DNA of 64,000 nucleotides from Victivallis lenta (lineage in GTDB: Bacteria > Verrucomicrobiota > Lentisphaeria > Victivallales > Victivallaceae): positions 30,112 through 94,111 of the forward strand of contig NZ_VUNS01000021.1 in assembly GCF_009695545.1 (NCBI RefSeq). The letters are read 5' to 3'. Below are positions 33,825-41,538 of the stretch, piece by piece. The position numbers and the translations under genes are program-made. The notes under the pieces were generated by a model. The model made no database searches. It saw only the letters and a list, made by a program, of their open reading frames with translations, and was not told the origin of the DNA. Within the stretch, counting starts at the first letter, position 1. Every line of letters begins with the position of its first letter.

Positions 33825-36380
33825 GTGGATGCATCTGTCAACAGCGGGGTTGTGTGTTTACGCAACCTGGCTGCAAATTTAAAGCGCGACATCAATTTCG
33901 ACGCGCTTCTCACACCCGAGCTCGAGAAGGAGCTCGACGGAGACCCGGTCAAGGGGCTGCTGAAGCTGGCTGCGGGCCTCCAGCTCGAGCCGGAGTCTCA
34001 CAACAATGTCACGGAGCTGGCCGACACCTATGCGGGTCCGGCCCTGGTTCAGCTTCAGAACAGGAACTGGGTCTGCGCCGTGAATCTGGCGCAGGTCAAG
34101 CAGGATTCGATGACCCTCTTCGATCCGCTGGTCCGGGGCGGCAGCCCTATGATCAGTGTGCCGAAGACGCAGTTCGTCGAAAAACTGGCCGGCCCGGTTC
34201 TGATTTTCCGGCTGCTTCAGGCGGTGGACAACCGCAAGAACAGCGCGCTGTTCGGACTGACCGCGATCGGACGGCATCACAATGTTCCGCTGGACATCCG
34301 GCGGCTTCTGCACGATTATGCGATCGGCGAGGGGGAAGTCTCCGTGCGGCAGCTGATCGAAATCGCCTCGGACCACAGCCTGAAGGCGAAGAAGGTCAAG
34401 CTGCGCTGGAATGACCTCGAGCATATGGGGCAGGCGTTCCCGCTGCTCGGCATCAAGAAGGACGGTTCGTTCCATGTGATCTGCGGCATGCGCCGGACCG
34501 AGGAGGGCGATGAGGTCGTCCTGGTTGATCCGGCCTGGCAGGCCGAACACCCGGGCCAGCAGTTCGAATTTGCGAAGCGCGAGGCGTTCGAGGCGGTTTC
34601 GGCCGGGCAGGGGCTGCTTGTGAAGCGGGTCTACAAGCTGGCCGACGAAGAGCAGCCGTTCGGGCTGCGCTGGTTCATCCCGGAGTTCCTGAAGCTGCGG
34701 GGACTTTTCGGACAGATCGCCATGGCCGTGCTCATGATCAACGCGATCGCGCTGATCACGCCGCTCTTTTTCCAGATCGTCGTCGACAAGGTGCTGGTCA
34801 ACAATACGTATCAGACGCTGAACGTGCTCGGCATCGGCATCGTCGCGGCGATCCTGTTCAATGCATGTCTCGAATACCTGCGGAACTATCTGCTGCTTTT
34901 CGCGACCAACAAGATCGATATTTCGACGGCGACGAAGACCTTCCGGCACCTCATGCGGCTGCCGATCGAGTTTTTCGAGCGCGTGCCGTCCGGCGTGCTG
35001 CTGAAGCATATGCAGCAGACCGAGAAGATCCGCGGCTTCCTTTCCGGGAATCTGTTCTTTACGGTGCTCGAGCTGTTCAGCCTCGTCGTTTTCATTCCGT
35101 TCCTGCTGCTTTACAGCGTGGAGCTGACGCTGGTTGTGCTTGGTTTCTCCGTCATGATGGCGCTCGTCATCGCGACGCTGATCAAGCCGTTCCAGACCCG
35201 GCTGAACGAACTCTACCAGGCGGAGGGCAAGCGCCAGAGCATGCTGGTCGAGTCGATCCACGGCATCCGCACGGTCAAGTCGCTGGCGATCGAGCCGGTC
35301 GAGGAGAAGGCGTGGAACGATTCAACCGCCTACGCGATCAAATCCTATTTCCGGGTCGGCAAGATTTCGATGACCGCCCGCACGATCAGCCAGGCGCTCG
35401 AAATGCTGATGACCGTCGCGGTCATCTGGCTCGGCGCGATACTCGTCTTCAAGCATGAGATCAGCATCGGCGCCCTGATTGCGTTCCAGATGCTGTCGGG
35501 GCGGGTGACCGGGCCGCTGGTCCGGCTGGTCGGCCTGATTCACGAGTACCAGCAGGTCGCGCTTTCGGTGCGCATGCTCGGCGTCGTCATGAACACTCCG
35601 GTCGAGCCGGCCGGCGGCGGCGTCCGCAACCCGTTGAAGGGAAACATCTCCTTTGAGAACGTGACCTTTCAGTATCGGCCCGACACGCCGCAGGTCATCA
35701 AGAACCTCGACCTTGAAGTTCCGGTCGGTTCGACCATCGGCATCGTCGGGCGCTCCGGTTCCGGCAAGACCACGCTGACCAAGCTGCTGCAGGGACTCTA
35801 TCCGGTCCAGTCGGGCCTGATCAAGATCGACGGCATCGACCTGCGCGAGATCGACAAGGCGCATCTGCGCTCAAGCATCGGCGTGGTGCTGCAGGAGAAC
35901 TACTTCTTCAACGGCACGGTCCGCGACAACATCTGCCTGACCAAGCGCAACGCGAGCCTTGAGGAGATCATCTATGCCGCGCGGCTGGCCGGGGCGCACG
36001 AGTTCGTTTCGAACCTGCCGAAAGGCTATGATACGATGCTCGAAGAGAATGCATCGAATCTGTCGGGCGGACAGAAGCAGCGGCTGGCCATCGCCCGCGC
36101 GCTGCTGACCAATCCGTCCGTCCTGATTTTCGACGAGGCGACCAGCGCGCTCGACCCCGAGAGCGAAAACGTGATTCAGGAAAATCTCGCGGCGATTGCG
36201 AAGGGCCGCACGGTTCTCATCATCTCGCACCGCCTCAGCATCGTAAGCGGCGCGGACAAGATCCTCGTGCTGGACAAGGGAGTCAAGACCGACTTTGCGC
36301 CGCACCGTGAGCTTCTGTCGCACGACGGCATCTACCGTGATTTCTGGCGGCAGCAGATGGAAAGGAATCTGAACAAATGA
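33825..36380 (+). CDS. Type I secretion ABC exporter with two C39-like domains
   Basis: 851 residues, about 140 longer than HlyB. Two tandem N-terminal C39-peptidase-like domains appear: residues ~8-128 and ~142-265 (ALFGLTAIGRHHNVPLDI ... FHVICGM ... VVLVDP). Neither has a clear Cys-His-Asp triad, so they are degenerate docking domains as in HlyB. Six membrane segments follow (~290-560), then the ATPase with Walker A GRSGSGKTT, signature LSGGQKQRLAIARALL, Walker B LIFDEATSALD and H-loop ISHRLSIVSG. It is expected to export an unprocessed protein or peptide across the cell envelope. GTG 33825 follows AAAGGA. HlyD overlaps its end by 4 bases. Confidence 0.9.
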   Translation: MDASVNSGVVCLRNLAANLKRDINFDALLTPELEKELDGDPVKGLLKLAAGLQLEPESHNNVTELADTYAGPALVQLQNRNWVCAVNLAQVKQDSMTLFDPLVRGGSPMISVPKTQFVEKLAGPVLIFRLLQAVDNRKNSALFGLTAIGRHHNVPLDIRRLLHDYAIGEGEVSVRQLIEIASDHSLKAKKVKLRWNDLEHMGQAFPLLGIKKDGSFHVICGMRRTEEGDEVVLVDPAWQAEHPGQQFEFAKREAFEAVSAGQGLLVKRVYKLADEEQPFGLRWFIPEFLKLRGLFGQIAMAVLMINAIALITPLFFQIVVDKVLVNNTYQTLNVLGIGIVAAILFNACLEYLRNYLLLFATNKIDISTATKTFRHLMRLPIEFFERVPSGVLLKHMQQTEKIRGFLSGNLFFTVLELFSLVVFIPFLLLYSVELTLVVLGFSVMMALVIATLIKPFQTRLNELYQAEGKRQSMLVESIHGIRTVKSLAIEPVEEKAWNDSTAYAIKSYFRVGKISMTARTISQALEMLMTVAVIWLGAILVFKHEISIGALIAFQMLSGRVTGPLVRLVGLIHEYQQVALSVRMLGVVMNTPVEPAGGGVRNPLKGNISFENVTFQYRPDTPQVIKNLDLEVPVGSTIGIVGRSGSGKTTLTKLLQGLYPVQSGLIKIDGIDLREIDKAHLRSSIGVVLQENYFFNGTVRDNICLTKRNASLEEIIYAARLAGAHEFVSNLPKGYDTMLEENASNLSGGQKQRLAIARALLTNPSVLIFDEATSALDPESENVIQENLAAIAKGRTVLIISHRLSIVSGADKILVLDKGVKTDFAPHRELLSHDGIYRDFWRQQMERNLNK

Positions 36381-37708
36381 GCGATAAGGAAAAATTGAGC
36401 GCAAAGGCGATCGAGTTCCAGCCCGATGCGCTTGAAATCAAACACGAACGGCTGCCCTGGTGGGCGCGGCTCGGCGTGTGGAGCGCTTTTTTCTTCATGG
36501 CCGGCGCGATCCTCTGGGCCTGTTTCTTCAAGGTCGATGTCGTCGTCTCCGCGGAAGGGAAGCTCGTGACCGATACGCCGAACATTGTGATGAAGCCGCT
36601 CGAAAGAACGGTGATCAAGAGCATCGACGTGAAGGTCGGCGAGGTGGTCAAGAAGGACCAGGTCCTTTTCACGTTCGACCCGGTCATGAACAACGCCGAG
36701 GCCGAGCGGCTCTCCGCCGAGCTTTCGACGCTGGGTGCCCAGGTCGAGCGGCTGCTGGCGGAGTTCAAGCATCTCCCCTACACGCCGGCCGATCTCCAGA
36801 ACGAGGACCAGGTCTGGCAGAAGGCGATTTTCGACCAGCGCCAGAAGTTCTTCGAGGAGAAGATCCGCTACTACGACCAGAGCATCAAGCAGATTCAGGC
36901 CTCCCAGAACTCCCTGAAGCAGAGTCTGAAAAATCAGACCGCCCAGCTTGAAAAGCTCAAGCTGATCGAGCAGATGTATGTCGAACTCAAGGATAAGAAC
37001 GCCGCTTCGCTGAAGGAGACGCTGCAGGTCCAGATTCAGACCATGGAGCTGGAGGCTTCGATCGACAAGCTGCGCGATTCGCTCGTCGAGCAGGAGCATC
37101 AGGAGCAGACCGCGCTGGCCAGCAAGAACTCGTACATCGAGGAGTGGCGGAACAACATTTCGACGGAGCTGGTCAAAATCCAGCGCGAATGGACCAGCAC
37201 GCAGAAACAGTTCGACAAGATTCAGGCGCAGCTCAGCTACGACGCGCTGCGCGCGCCGTGCAATGCGATGGTCCATGAGATCGCGAACTTTTCGGTCGGG
37301 TCGGCCGTGCGCGAGGCGGAAGCGCTGATCACGCTCGTGCCGCTGGACAGCGAAATCGAGCTCGAGGCGGAGGTGCTGCCCCAGGATATCGGCAAAGTGC
37401 ATGTCGGCTCCGAAGTGCGCGTGAAGCTGAATTCGTTCCCGTTCCAGAAATACGGGACGCTGGACGGCGTCGTCCGGACCATTTCGGAGGATTCGTTTCA
37501 GAAGCAGCAGGGGGAACCCGGCAATGCACGCACCTACTACCGGACGCGCATTACGCTTTCGGGCAAACTTCGCAACATTCCGAAGGAGTTCCGGCTGATT
37601 CCGGGCATGGAGTGCCAGGCCGAGATCAAGGTGGGCGACCGCCGGATCATCGAGTATCTGATCCATCCGCTCATCAAGTCGCTGGATGAATCGATGCGGG
37701 AGCCCTGA
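36377..37708 (+). CDS. HlyD-family periplasmic adaptor of type I secretion
   Basis: 443 residues: a short cytoplasmic start, one membrane helix (AFFFMAGAILWACFF, ~residues 35-55), a lipoyl/beta-barrel part (VVSAEGKLVTDTPN), a long coiled coil (~95-270) rich in Gln, Glu and Lys, and a C-terminal beta-barrel (SVGSAVREAEALITLVPL, MECQAEIKVGDR). It links the ABC exporter to an outer-membrane TolC-like channel, which is not encoded nearby. The gene overlaps the exporter by ATGA and closes the operon. Confidence 0.93.
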   Translation: MSDKEKLSAKAIEFQPDALEIKHERLPWWARLGVWSAFFFMAGAILWACFFKVDVVVSAEGKLVTDTPNIVMKPLERTVIKSIDVKVGEVVKKDQVLFTFDPVMNNAEAERLSAELSTLGAQVERLLAEFKHLPYTPADLQNEDQVWQKAIFDQRQKFFEEKIRYYDQSIKQIQASQNSLKQSLKNQTAQLEKLKLIEQMYVELKDKNAASLKETLQVQIQTMELEASIDKLRDSLVEQEHQEQTALASKNSYIEEWRNNISTELVKIQREWTSTQKQFDKIQAQLSYDALRAPCNAMVHEIANFSVGSAVREAEALITLVPLDSEIELEAEVLPQDIGKVHVGSEVRVKLNSFPFQKYGTLDGVVRTISEDSFQKQQGEPGNARTYYRTRITLSGKLRNIPKEFRLIPGMECQAEIKVGDRRIIEYLIHPLIKSLDESMREP

Positions 37709-37720
37709 TTCCGGGCAGTG

Positions 37721-37755
37721 GCGGATTCCGGCGCCGCGGCGGTTCCGGAATCCGC
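37721..37755 (+). terminator. Hairpin between hlyD and nagA
   Basis: An 11-bp perfect stem (37721-37731 with 37745-37755) with a 13-base GC-rich loop, 13 bases after the hlyD stop. No T tract follows, so it may slow rather than end transcription. Confidence 0.45.
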
Positions 37756-37805
37756 GGATTACATGGGCGCAGCCTGCGGGCTGGTCCGATATTTGGGGAA
37801 GGAAC

Positions 37806-38999
37806 ATGAAAAACAGGACGCGCCGGCTCTATCTGGCCGACTATCTGATTACACCGGACCGCCGGATCGATACCGGCGCGGTGCTCTGCGAAAACGAACG
37901 GATTCTGGCTGTCGGAGGGCTCTCCGCCTTCCAGATGGAGCCGGAACTTGAGGTGTTCGAGTTCATGAACGCCTACCTGACGCCGGGATTCATCGACACT
38001 CACATCCACGGCGCCGGCGGGTTCGACGCTTCTTCGGTCGATCTTTCGCCGAAACCGATCGAGTCGATGAGCACGATTCTGGCGGAACGCGGCGTGACCT
38101 CGTTCTTCCCGACCGTGGTGGCCGCGCCGCGCGAACAGATGCTCTCGAATCTGCAGCGGCTCGCCGGAGAGATGGCGCGCGAGCTGCCCGGCGCGGATGC
38201 GGCCGGGATCAATATCGAAGGGCCGTTCATCAACCCGTTCAAACGCGGGGCGCAGGAGGAGGAGTCGATCATCCCGATCGACCTCGGGTATGCGCGCGAA
38301 CTGATCGAGGCCGGCAACGGGCTGGTCAAGATCATGACCTTCGCCCCCGAGCTCGAAAATGCGGAGAAGCTCGTCGAGCTTCTGCTCGAATACGGTGTGA
38401 AGCCGTCGATGGGACACAGCGTGGCGAATGAAGTGCAGACGCTCCGGGCGATCGACGCGGGCGCGTCGTACTGCACGCATCTGTTCAACGGTATGCCGCC
38501 GCTGCATCAGCGCGAGATGGGGCTGTCGAGCATTGCGCTCACGGATGACCGGGTCACGGTCGAGCTCATCATCGACGGGAGGCACATTCATCCGCGGATG
38601 GTCGATCTGGCCTGCCGCTGCAAGACGTCGTCGAAGCTGGTCGGCATCAGCGACTGCACGATGGCGGCGGGCATGCCGAACGGCGAATACCGGATCGGGC
38701 CGTCGATGATCCGGGTCAAAGACGGCTATTCGCAGACCGATCAGGGGATTCTGGCCGGAACCACGACGATGCTGGACACCGGCTGGCATTCGCTGATGAG
38801 CGGCGGCCACCTGACCGAGCTTCAGGCCGCCTCGGCGGTCACCAGCAATCCCGCCAACGCCTTTCAGCTGAAGGACCGCGGTCTTCTGCTGCCGAACCGG
38901 CGCGCCGATCTCGCGGTATATGAGAGTAACACCAACCGGCCGCTTCTGACCGTCTGCAACGGCCGGATCGTCTATCGTGCCGAGGACAGGAAAAAATGA
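37806..38999 (+). CDS. nagA: N-acetylglucosamine-6-phosphate deacetylase
   Basis: 397 residues. The amidohydrolase fold shows IDTHIHGAGGFD (metal His pair), NIEGPFINPF (Glu), MGHS (His), CTHLFNGMPPLHQRE (His) and the catalytic Asp in ISDCTMAAGM. It removes acetyl from GlcNAc-6-P in amino-sugar use, which fits the many glycosidases around. ATG 37806 has GGGGAAGGAA upstream. Its last four bases overlap the methyltransferase start. Confidence 0.93.
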   Translation: MKNRTRRLYLADYLITPDRRIDTGAVLCENERILAVGGLSAFQMEPELEVFEFMNAYLTPGFIDTHIHGAGGFDASSVDLSPKPIESMSTILAERGVTSFFPTVVAAPREQMLSNLQRLAGEMARELPGADAAGINIEGPFINPFKRGAQEEESIIPIDLGYARELIEAGNGLVKIMTFAPELENAEKLVELLLEYGVKPSMGHSVANEVQTLRAIDAGASYCTHLFNGMPPLHQREMGLSSIALTDDRVTVELIIDGRHIHPRMVDLACRCKTSSKLVGISDCTMAAGMPNGEYRIGPSMIRVKDGYSQTDQGILAGTTTMLDTGWHSLMSGGHLTELQAASAVTSNPANAFQLKDRGLLLPNRRADLAVYESNTNRPLLTVCNGRIVYRAEDRKK

Positions 39000-39832
39000 A
39001 ATACGCTCTTCTGGACAGCGGAAATCTTCAGAAACTCGAACAGGTCGGCGAATACCGGCTGATCCGCCCGGCGCTGAATGCGTTCTGGCGCCCGGCGCTG
39101 CCGCGCCGGGAGTGGGAGGCGGCGGATGCCGTGTTCACCCGTGACAGCTCAGGCGGCGGCCGCTGGAGCTTCAACCGGAAAATGCCGGAATCGTGGACGG
39201 CCGAATGGGGCGGTTTCACGCTGAAGATCAAGCCGACCGGCTTCGGGCATCTCGGCTTTTTCGCCGAGCAGTACCGGAACTGGGATTTCTTCCGTTCTGC
39301 GGCTTCGGGGCTCGGCGAGGGGGCGAGAGCGCTGAATCTGTTCGGCTACTCCGGCATCGGTTCGATGGCGATGGCGGAGACCGGTGCCGCGGTCTGCCAC
39401 CTCGATGCGTCGCGCGGCATGATCGAGTGGGGGCAGGAGAACCTGAAATTCAATCCGCAGGTCCCTCCCGCCATCCGCTGGATCGCGGATGACGTGAACA
39501 AATTCACGCAGCGCGAGCTGCGGCGCGGCAACTCTTACCATCTGATTGCGCTCGATCCGCCCACCTTCGGACGCGGCTCGAGCGGGCAGGTCTGGAAGAT
39601 CGAGGACGACCTGCCGAAGCTGCTCGGCGTCTGCAACCGGCTGCGCGAGCCGGGGAGGCCGTTCACGGTCATCCTATCGTGCCATTCGCCCGGCTTTTCC
39701 TGCCTGGTGCTTGAGCGGCTGCTCGAGGAGGCGTGCGGGCGGGGCGGCAGGTTCGAATCGTTTGAAATGACGATTCCGGAGTCGACCGGGCGCGAACTTC
39801 CGGCCGGTGTTTCGGTCCGTTACACGGTATGA
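38996..39832 (+). CDS. SAM-dependent methyltransferase, RlmI/RlmK-like
   Basis: 278 residues. Motif I is LNLFGYSGIGSMAMA, followed by CHLDASRGMIEWGQENLKFN and the catalytic loop ALDPPTFGRG, which match the RlmI/RlmK group of rRNA cytosine methyltransferases. The N-terminal PUA domain of RlmI is missing or reduced, so the target may differ. It overlaps both nagA and the AraC gene by four bases (ATGA), an operon of three coupled genes. Confidence 0.8.
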   Translation: MKYALLDSGNLQKLEQVGEYRLIRPALNAFWRPALPRREWEAADAVFTRDSSGGGRWSFNRKMPESWTAEWGGFTLKIKPTGFGHLGFFAEQYRNWDFFRSAASGLGEGARALNLFGYSGIGSMAMAETGAAVCHLDASRGMIEWGQENLKFNPQVPPAIRWIADDVNKFTQRELRRGNSYHLIALDPPTFGRGSSGQVWKIEDDLPKLLGVCNRLREPGRPFTVILSCHSPGFSCLVLERLLEEACGRGGRFESFEMTIPESTGRELPAGVSVRYTV

Positions 39833-40644
39833 GCGGAAGCGTCTGTTTCAGTTATGCCGGCTACTACCGGCAGCCGGACCCGGTGCCGGAGCACCGGCAC
39901 TGCGGCACGGAGCTGGTTTATGTGGTGCGCGGCAGCTGCGTGAACAGCATCGAAGGGCAGCTGCATCCGTGTCGCGCGGGGGATATCTGCCTGATTCCGG
40001 CGGAGGCCCGTCACGCCCAGCTGGAAAATTCCGGCGACCTGCATACGCAGTACGTCGTATTCAACGATTCCGGCCGGGAGCGGAAGCTGTTTCCGCAGGT
40101 GATCCATGCCGCGGAGGACCGCCTGATCCGGCACTGGTTCGGTGACATCACGACACTGTTCGGCGGCAATGCGGTCTCCGATGCGGATCTGCTGCTTGAA
40201 TTGCTGTGGCGGCGTATCCGGCAGCTGGCGGCTTCCGCCGTCAGGCTGCACGCCTGGCATCCGGCGCTGGTTCAGGCGCTTCGCTATCTGAACGGTCATT
40301 ACCGGGAGCCGGTTTCGGTCCGGGAACTCGCCGGGGCCGCCGGGGTGAGCGCGACCTACCTGAACCGGTTGTTCCGGGAGACGTTTTCGATGTCGCCGGC
40401 CCGCTGTCTCGCGGAGATCCGCATGCAGCACGCCCGGCAGCTCCTGATGAACCGTTACTATCAGATTGCGCAGGTCGCCCGGCTGGCCGGCTACGACGAC
40501 CCCGATTACTTCTGCCGCCGCTTCAAGGAGATTCACGGCGTCACGCCGCTGACCTACCGCCGCTATCCTTCGCGTTATTCGGACAGCGGGGAAAGCCGGA
40601 AACATCTGTTTATCGTTGCCGATCAGGAACTTGATTCCGAGTAA
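39829..40644 (+). CDS. AraC-family regulator with cupin domain
   Basis: 271 residues. The cupin part has [15 protein letters not shown] and [14 protein letters not shown]; the C-terminal double helix-turn-helix is [21 protein letters not shown] and [22 protein letters not shown], followed by [13 protein letters not shown]. It sits directly upstream of a pseudopilin-glycosidase operon in the same orientation, and is the likely sugar-responsive regulator of it. Start by ATGA overlap with the methyltransferase. Confidence 0.92.
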   Translation: MSGSVCFSYAGYYRQPDPVPEHRHCGTELVYVVRGSCVNSIEGQLHPCRAGDICLIPAEARHAQLENSGDLHTQYVVFNDSGRERKLFPQVIHAAEDRLIRHWFGDITTLFGGNAVSDADLLLELLWRRIRQLAASAVRLHAWHPALVQALRYLNGHYREPVSVRELAGAAGVSATYLNRLFRETFSMSPARCLAEIRMQHARQLLMNRYYQIAQVARLAGYDDPDYFCRRFKEIHGVTPLTYRRYPSRYSDSGESRKHLFIVADQELDSE

Positions 40645-40711
40645 AACGGCAGGCGCCTTTCCGAGTGTTGTTTTGTCCTGTTTTATTGTTGCAATCTCCA
40701 GCTGTCCGCTC

Positions 40712-40740
40712 TTGTCTTTTCCGGGCTTTTTCGGTATAAT
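40712..40740 (+). promoter_or_regulatory. Promoter of the third pseudopilin operon
   Basis: TTGTCT (40712-40717), a 17-base spacer and TATAAT (40735-40740), 43 bases upstream of the pseudopilin start. Confidence 0.7.
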
Positions 40741-40783
40741 ATTCATAGCCTTTGGAAACACGGTATGGAAAGGGAGATCTGAT

Positions 40784-41521
40784 ATGGTTCAGGGAATGTT
40801 GCCGGAAAGGGAGATCAGCCGCCGCATCTTCACATTGATCGAACTTCTCGTTGTTATTGCAATCATCGCTATTCTGGCGGCGATGCTGCTGCCGGCGCTG
40901 AACAAGGCGCGGGAACGAGCGCGCCAGAGTGAATGCCTCGCCCGCCAGAAACAGGTGATTTCCGGAATGTTCCTGTATGCCGGCGACAGTGCCGATTGGA
41001 TTGCGGCTTACGATCTTGCGCAGAATTACTGTCTGTTCGGGGATTTTTACGTGAAGCACGGCTATCTGAACAACTGGCAGCTGTTTCAATGTCCTTCCGC
41101 GCAGCGCTCCGATTTGAACACGCTGACGTCGATCGGAGTTTTCCGGTACGATCAGGGGAAATCCACCTATTACGATGTGAAGATTGCCGAGCAGGGGGAT
41201 TATGCGGCCGGCCCGTGGTGGCGCGGCGGCGGGAACGATCATGACGCGATTTTCTATTCCCTGCGGAGAATGCGCGCGCCGGGCGGTACGCTCCTGCTCT
41301 CCTGCACGCGCCGCTCGTTTCCGAACGGTTATGCCGGATACGGGAACTGGGCTTTTGCTCCGACGCTCGCCATTACCACCGGCGGAACCGGGCTTAACCA
41401 CAACGGCCGGGCCAACCTCGCCTGTGTGGATGGGCATGTCGCGTCTCACGGCCGGGCGGAACTGCGGGAAATCGGTTATACCGTGGTGGTCACGTCGGCC
41501 GATCAGTGCATCGCGCCGTAA
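40784..41521 (+). CDS. Pseudopilin-like protein with prepilin-type N-terminus
   Basis: 245 residues. A longer leader ([15 protein letters not shown]) precedes [16 protein letters not shown]; the residue before the Phe is Ile rather than Gly. The mid-protein [11 protein letters not shown] block and the late [13 protein letters not shown] match its paralogues. GGGAG precedes ATG 40784. The stop is followed 17 bases later by a large glycosidase. Confidence 0.85.
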   Translation: MVQGMLPEREISRRIFTLIELLVVIAIIAILAAMLLPALNKARERARQSECLARQKQVISGMFLYAGDSADWIAAYDLAQNYCLFGDFYVKHGYLNNWQLFQCPSAQRSDLNTLTSIGVFRYDQGKSTYYDVKIAEQGDYAAGPWWRGGGNDHDAIFYSLRRMRAPGGTLLLSCTRRSFPNGYAGYGNWAFAPTLAITTGGTGLNHNGRANLACVDGHVASHGRAELREIGYTVVVTSADQCIAP

Positions 41522-41538
41522 TGCGGAGGAGGTTCAGA

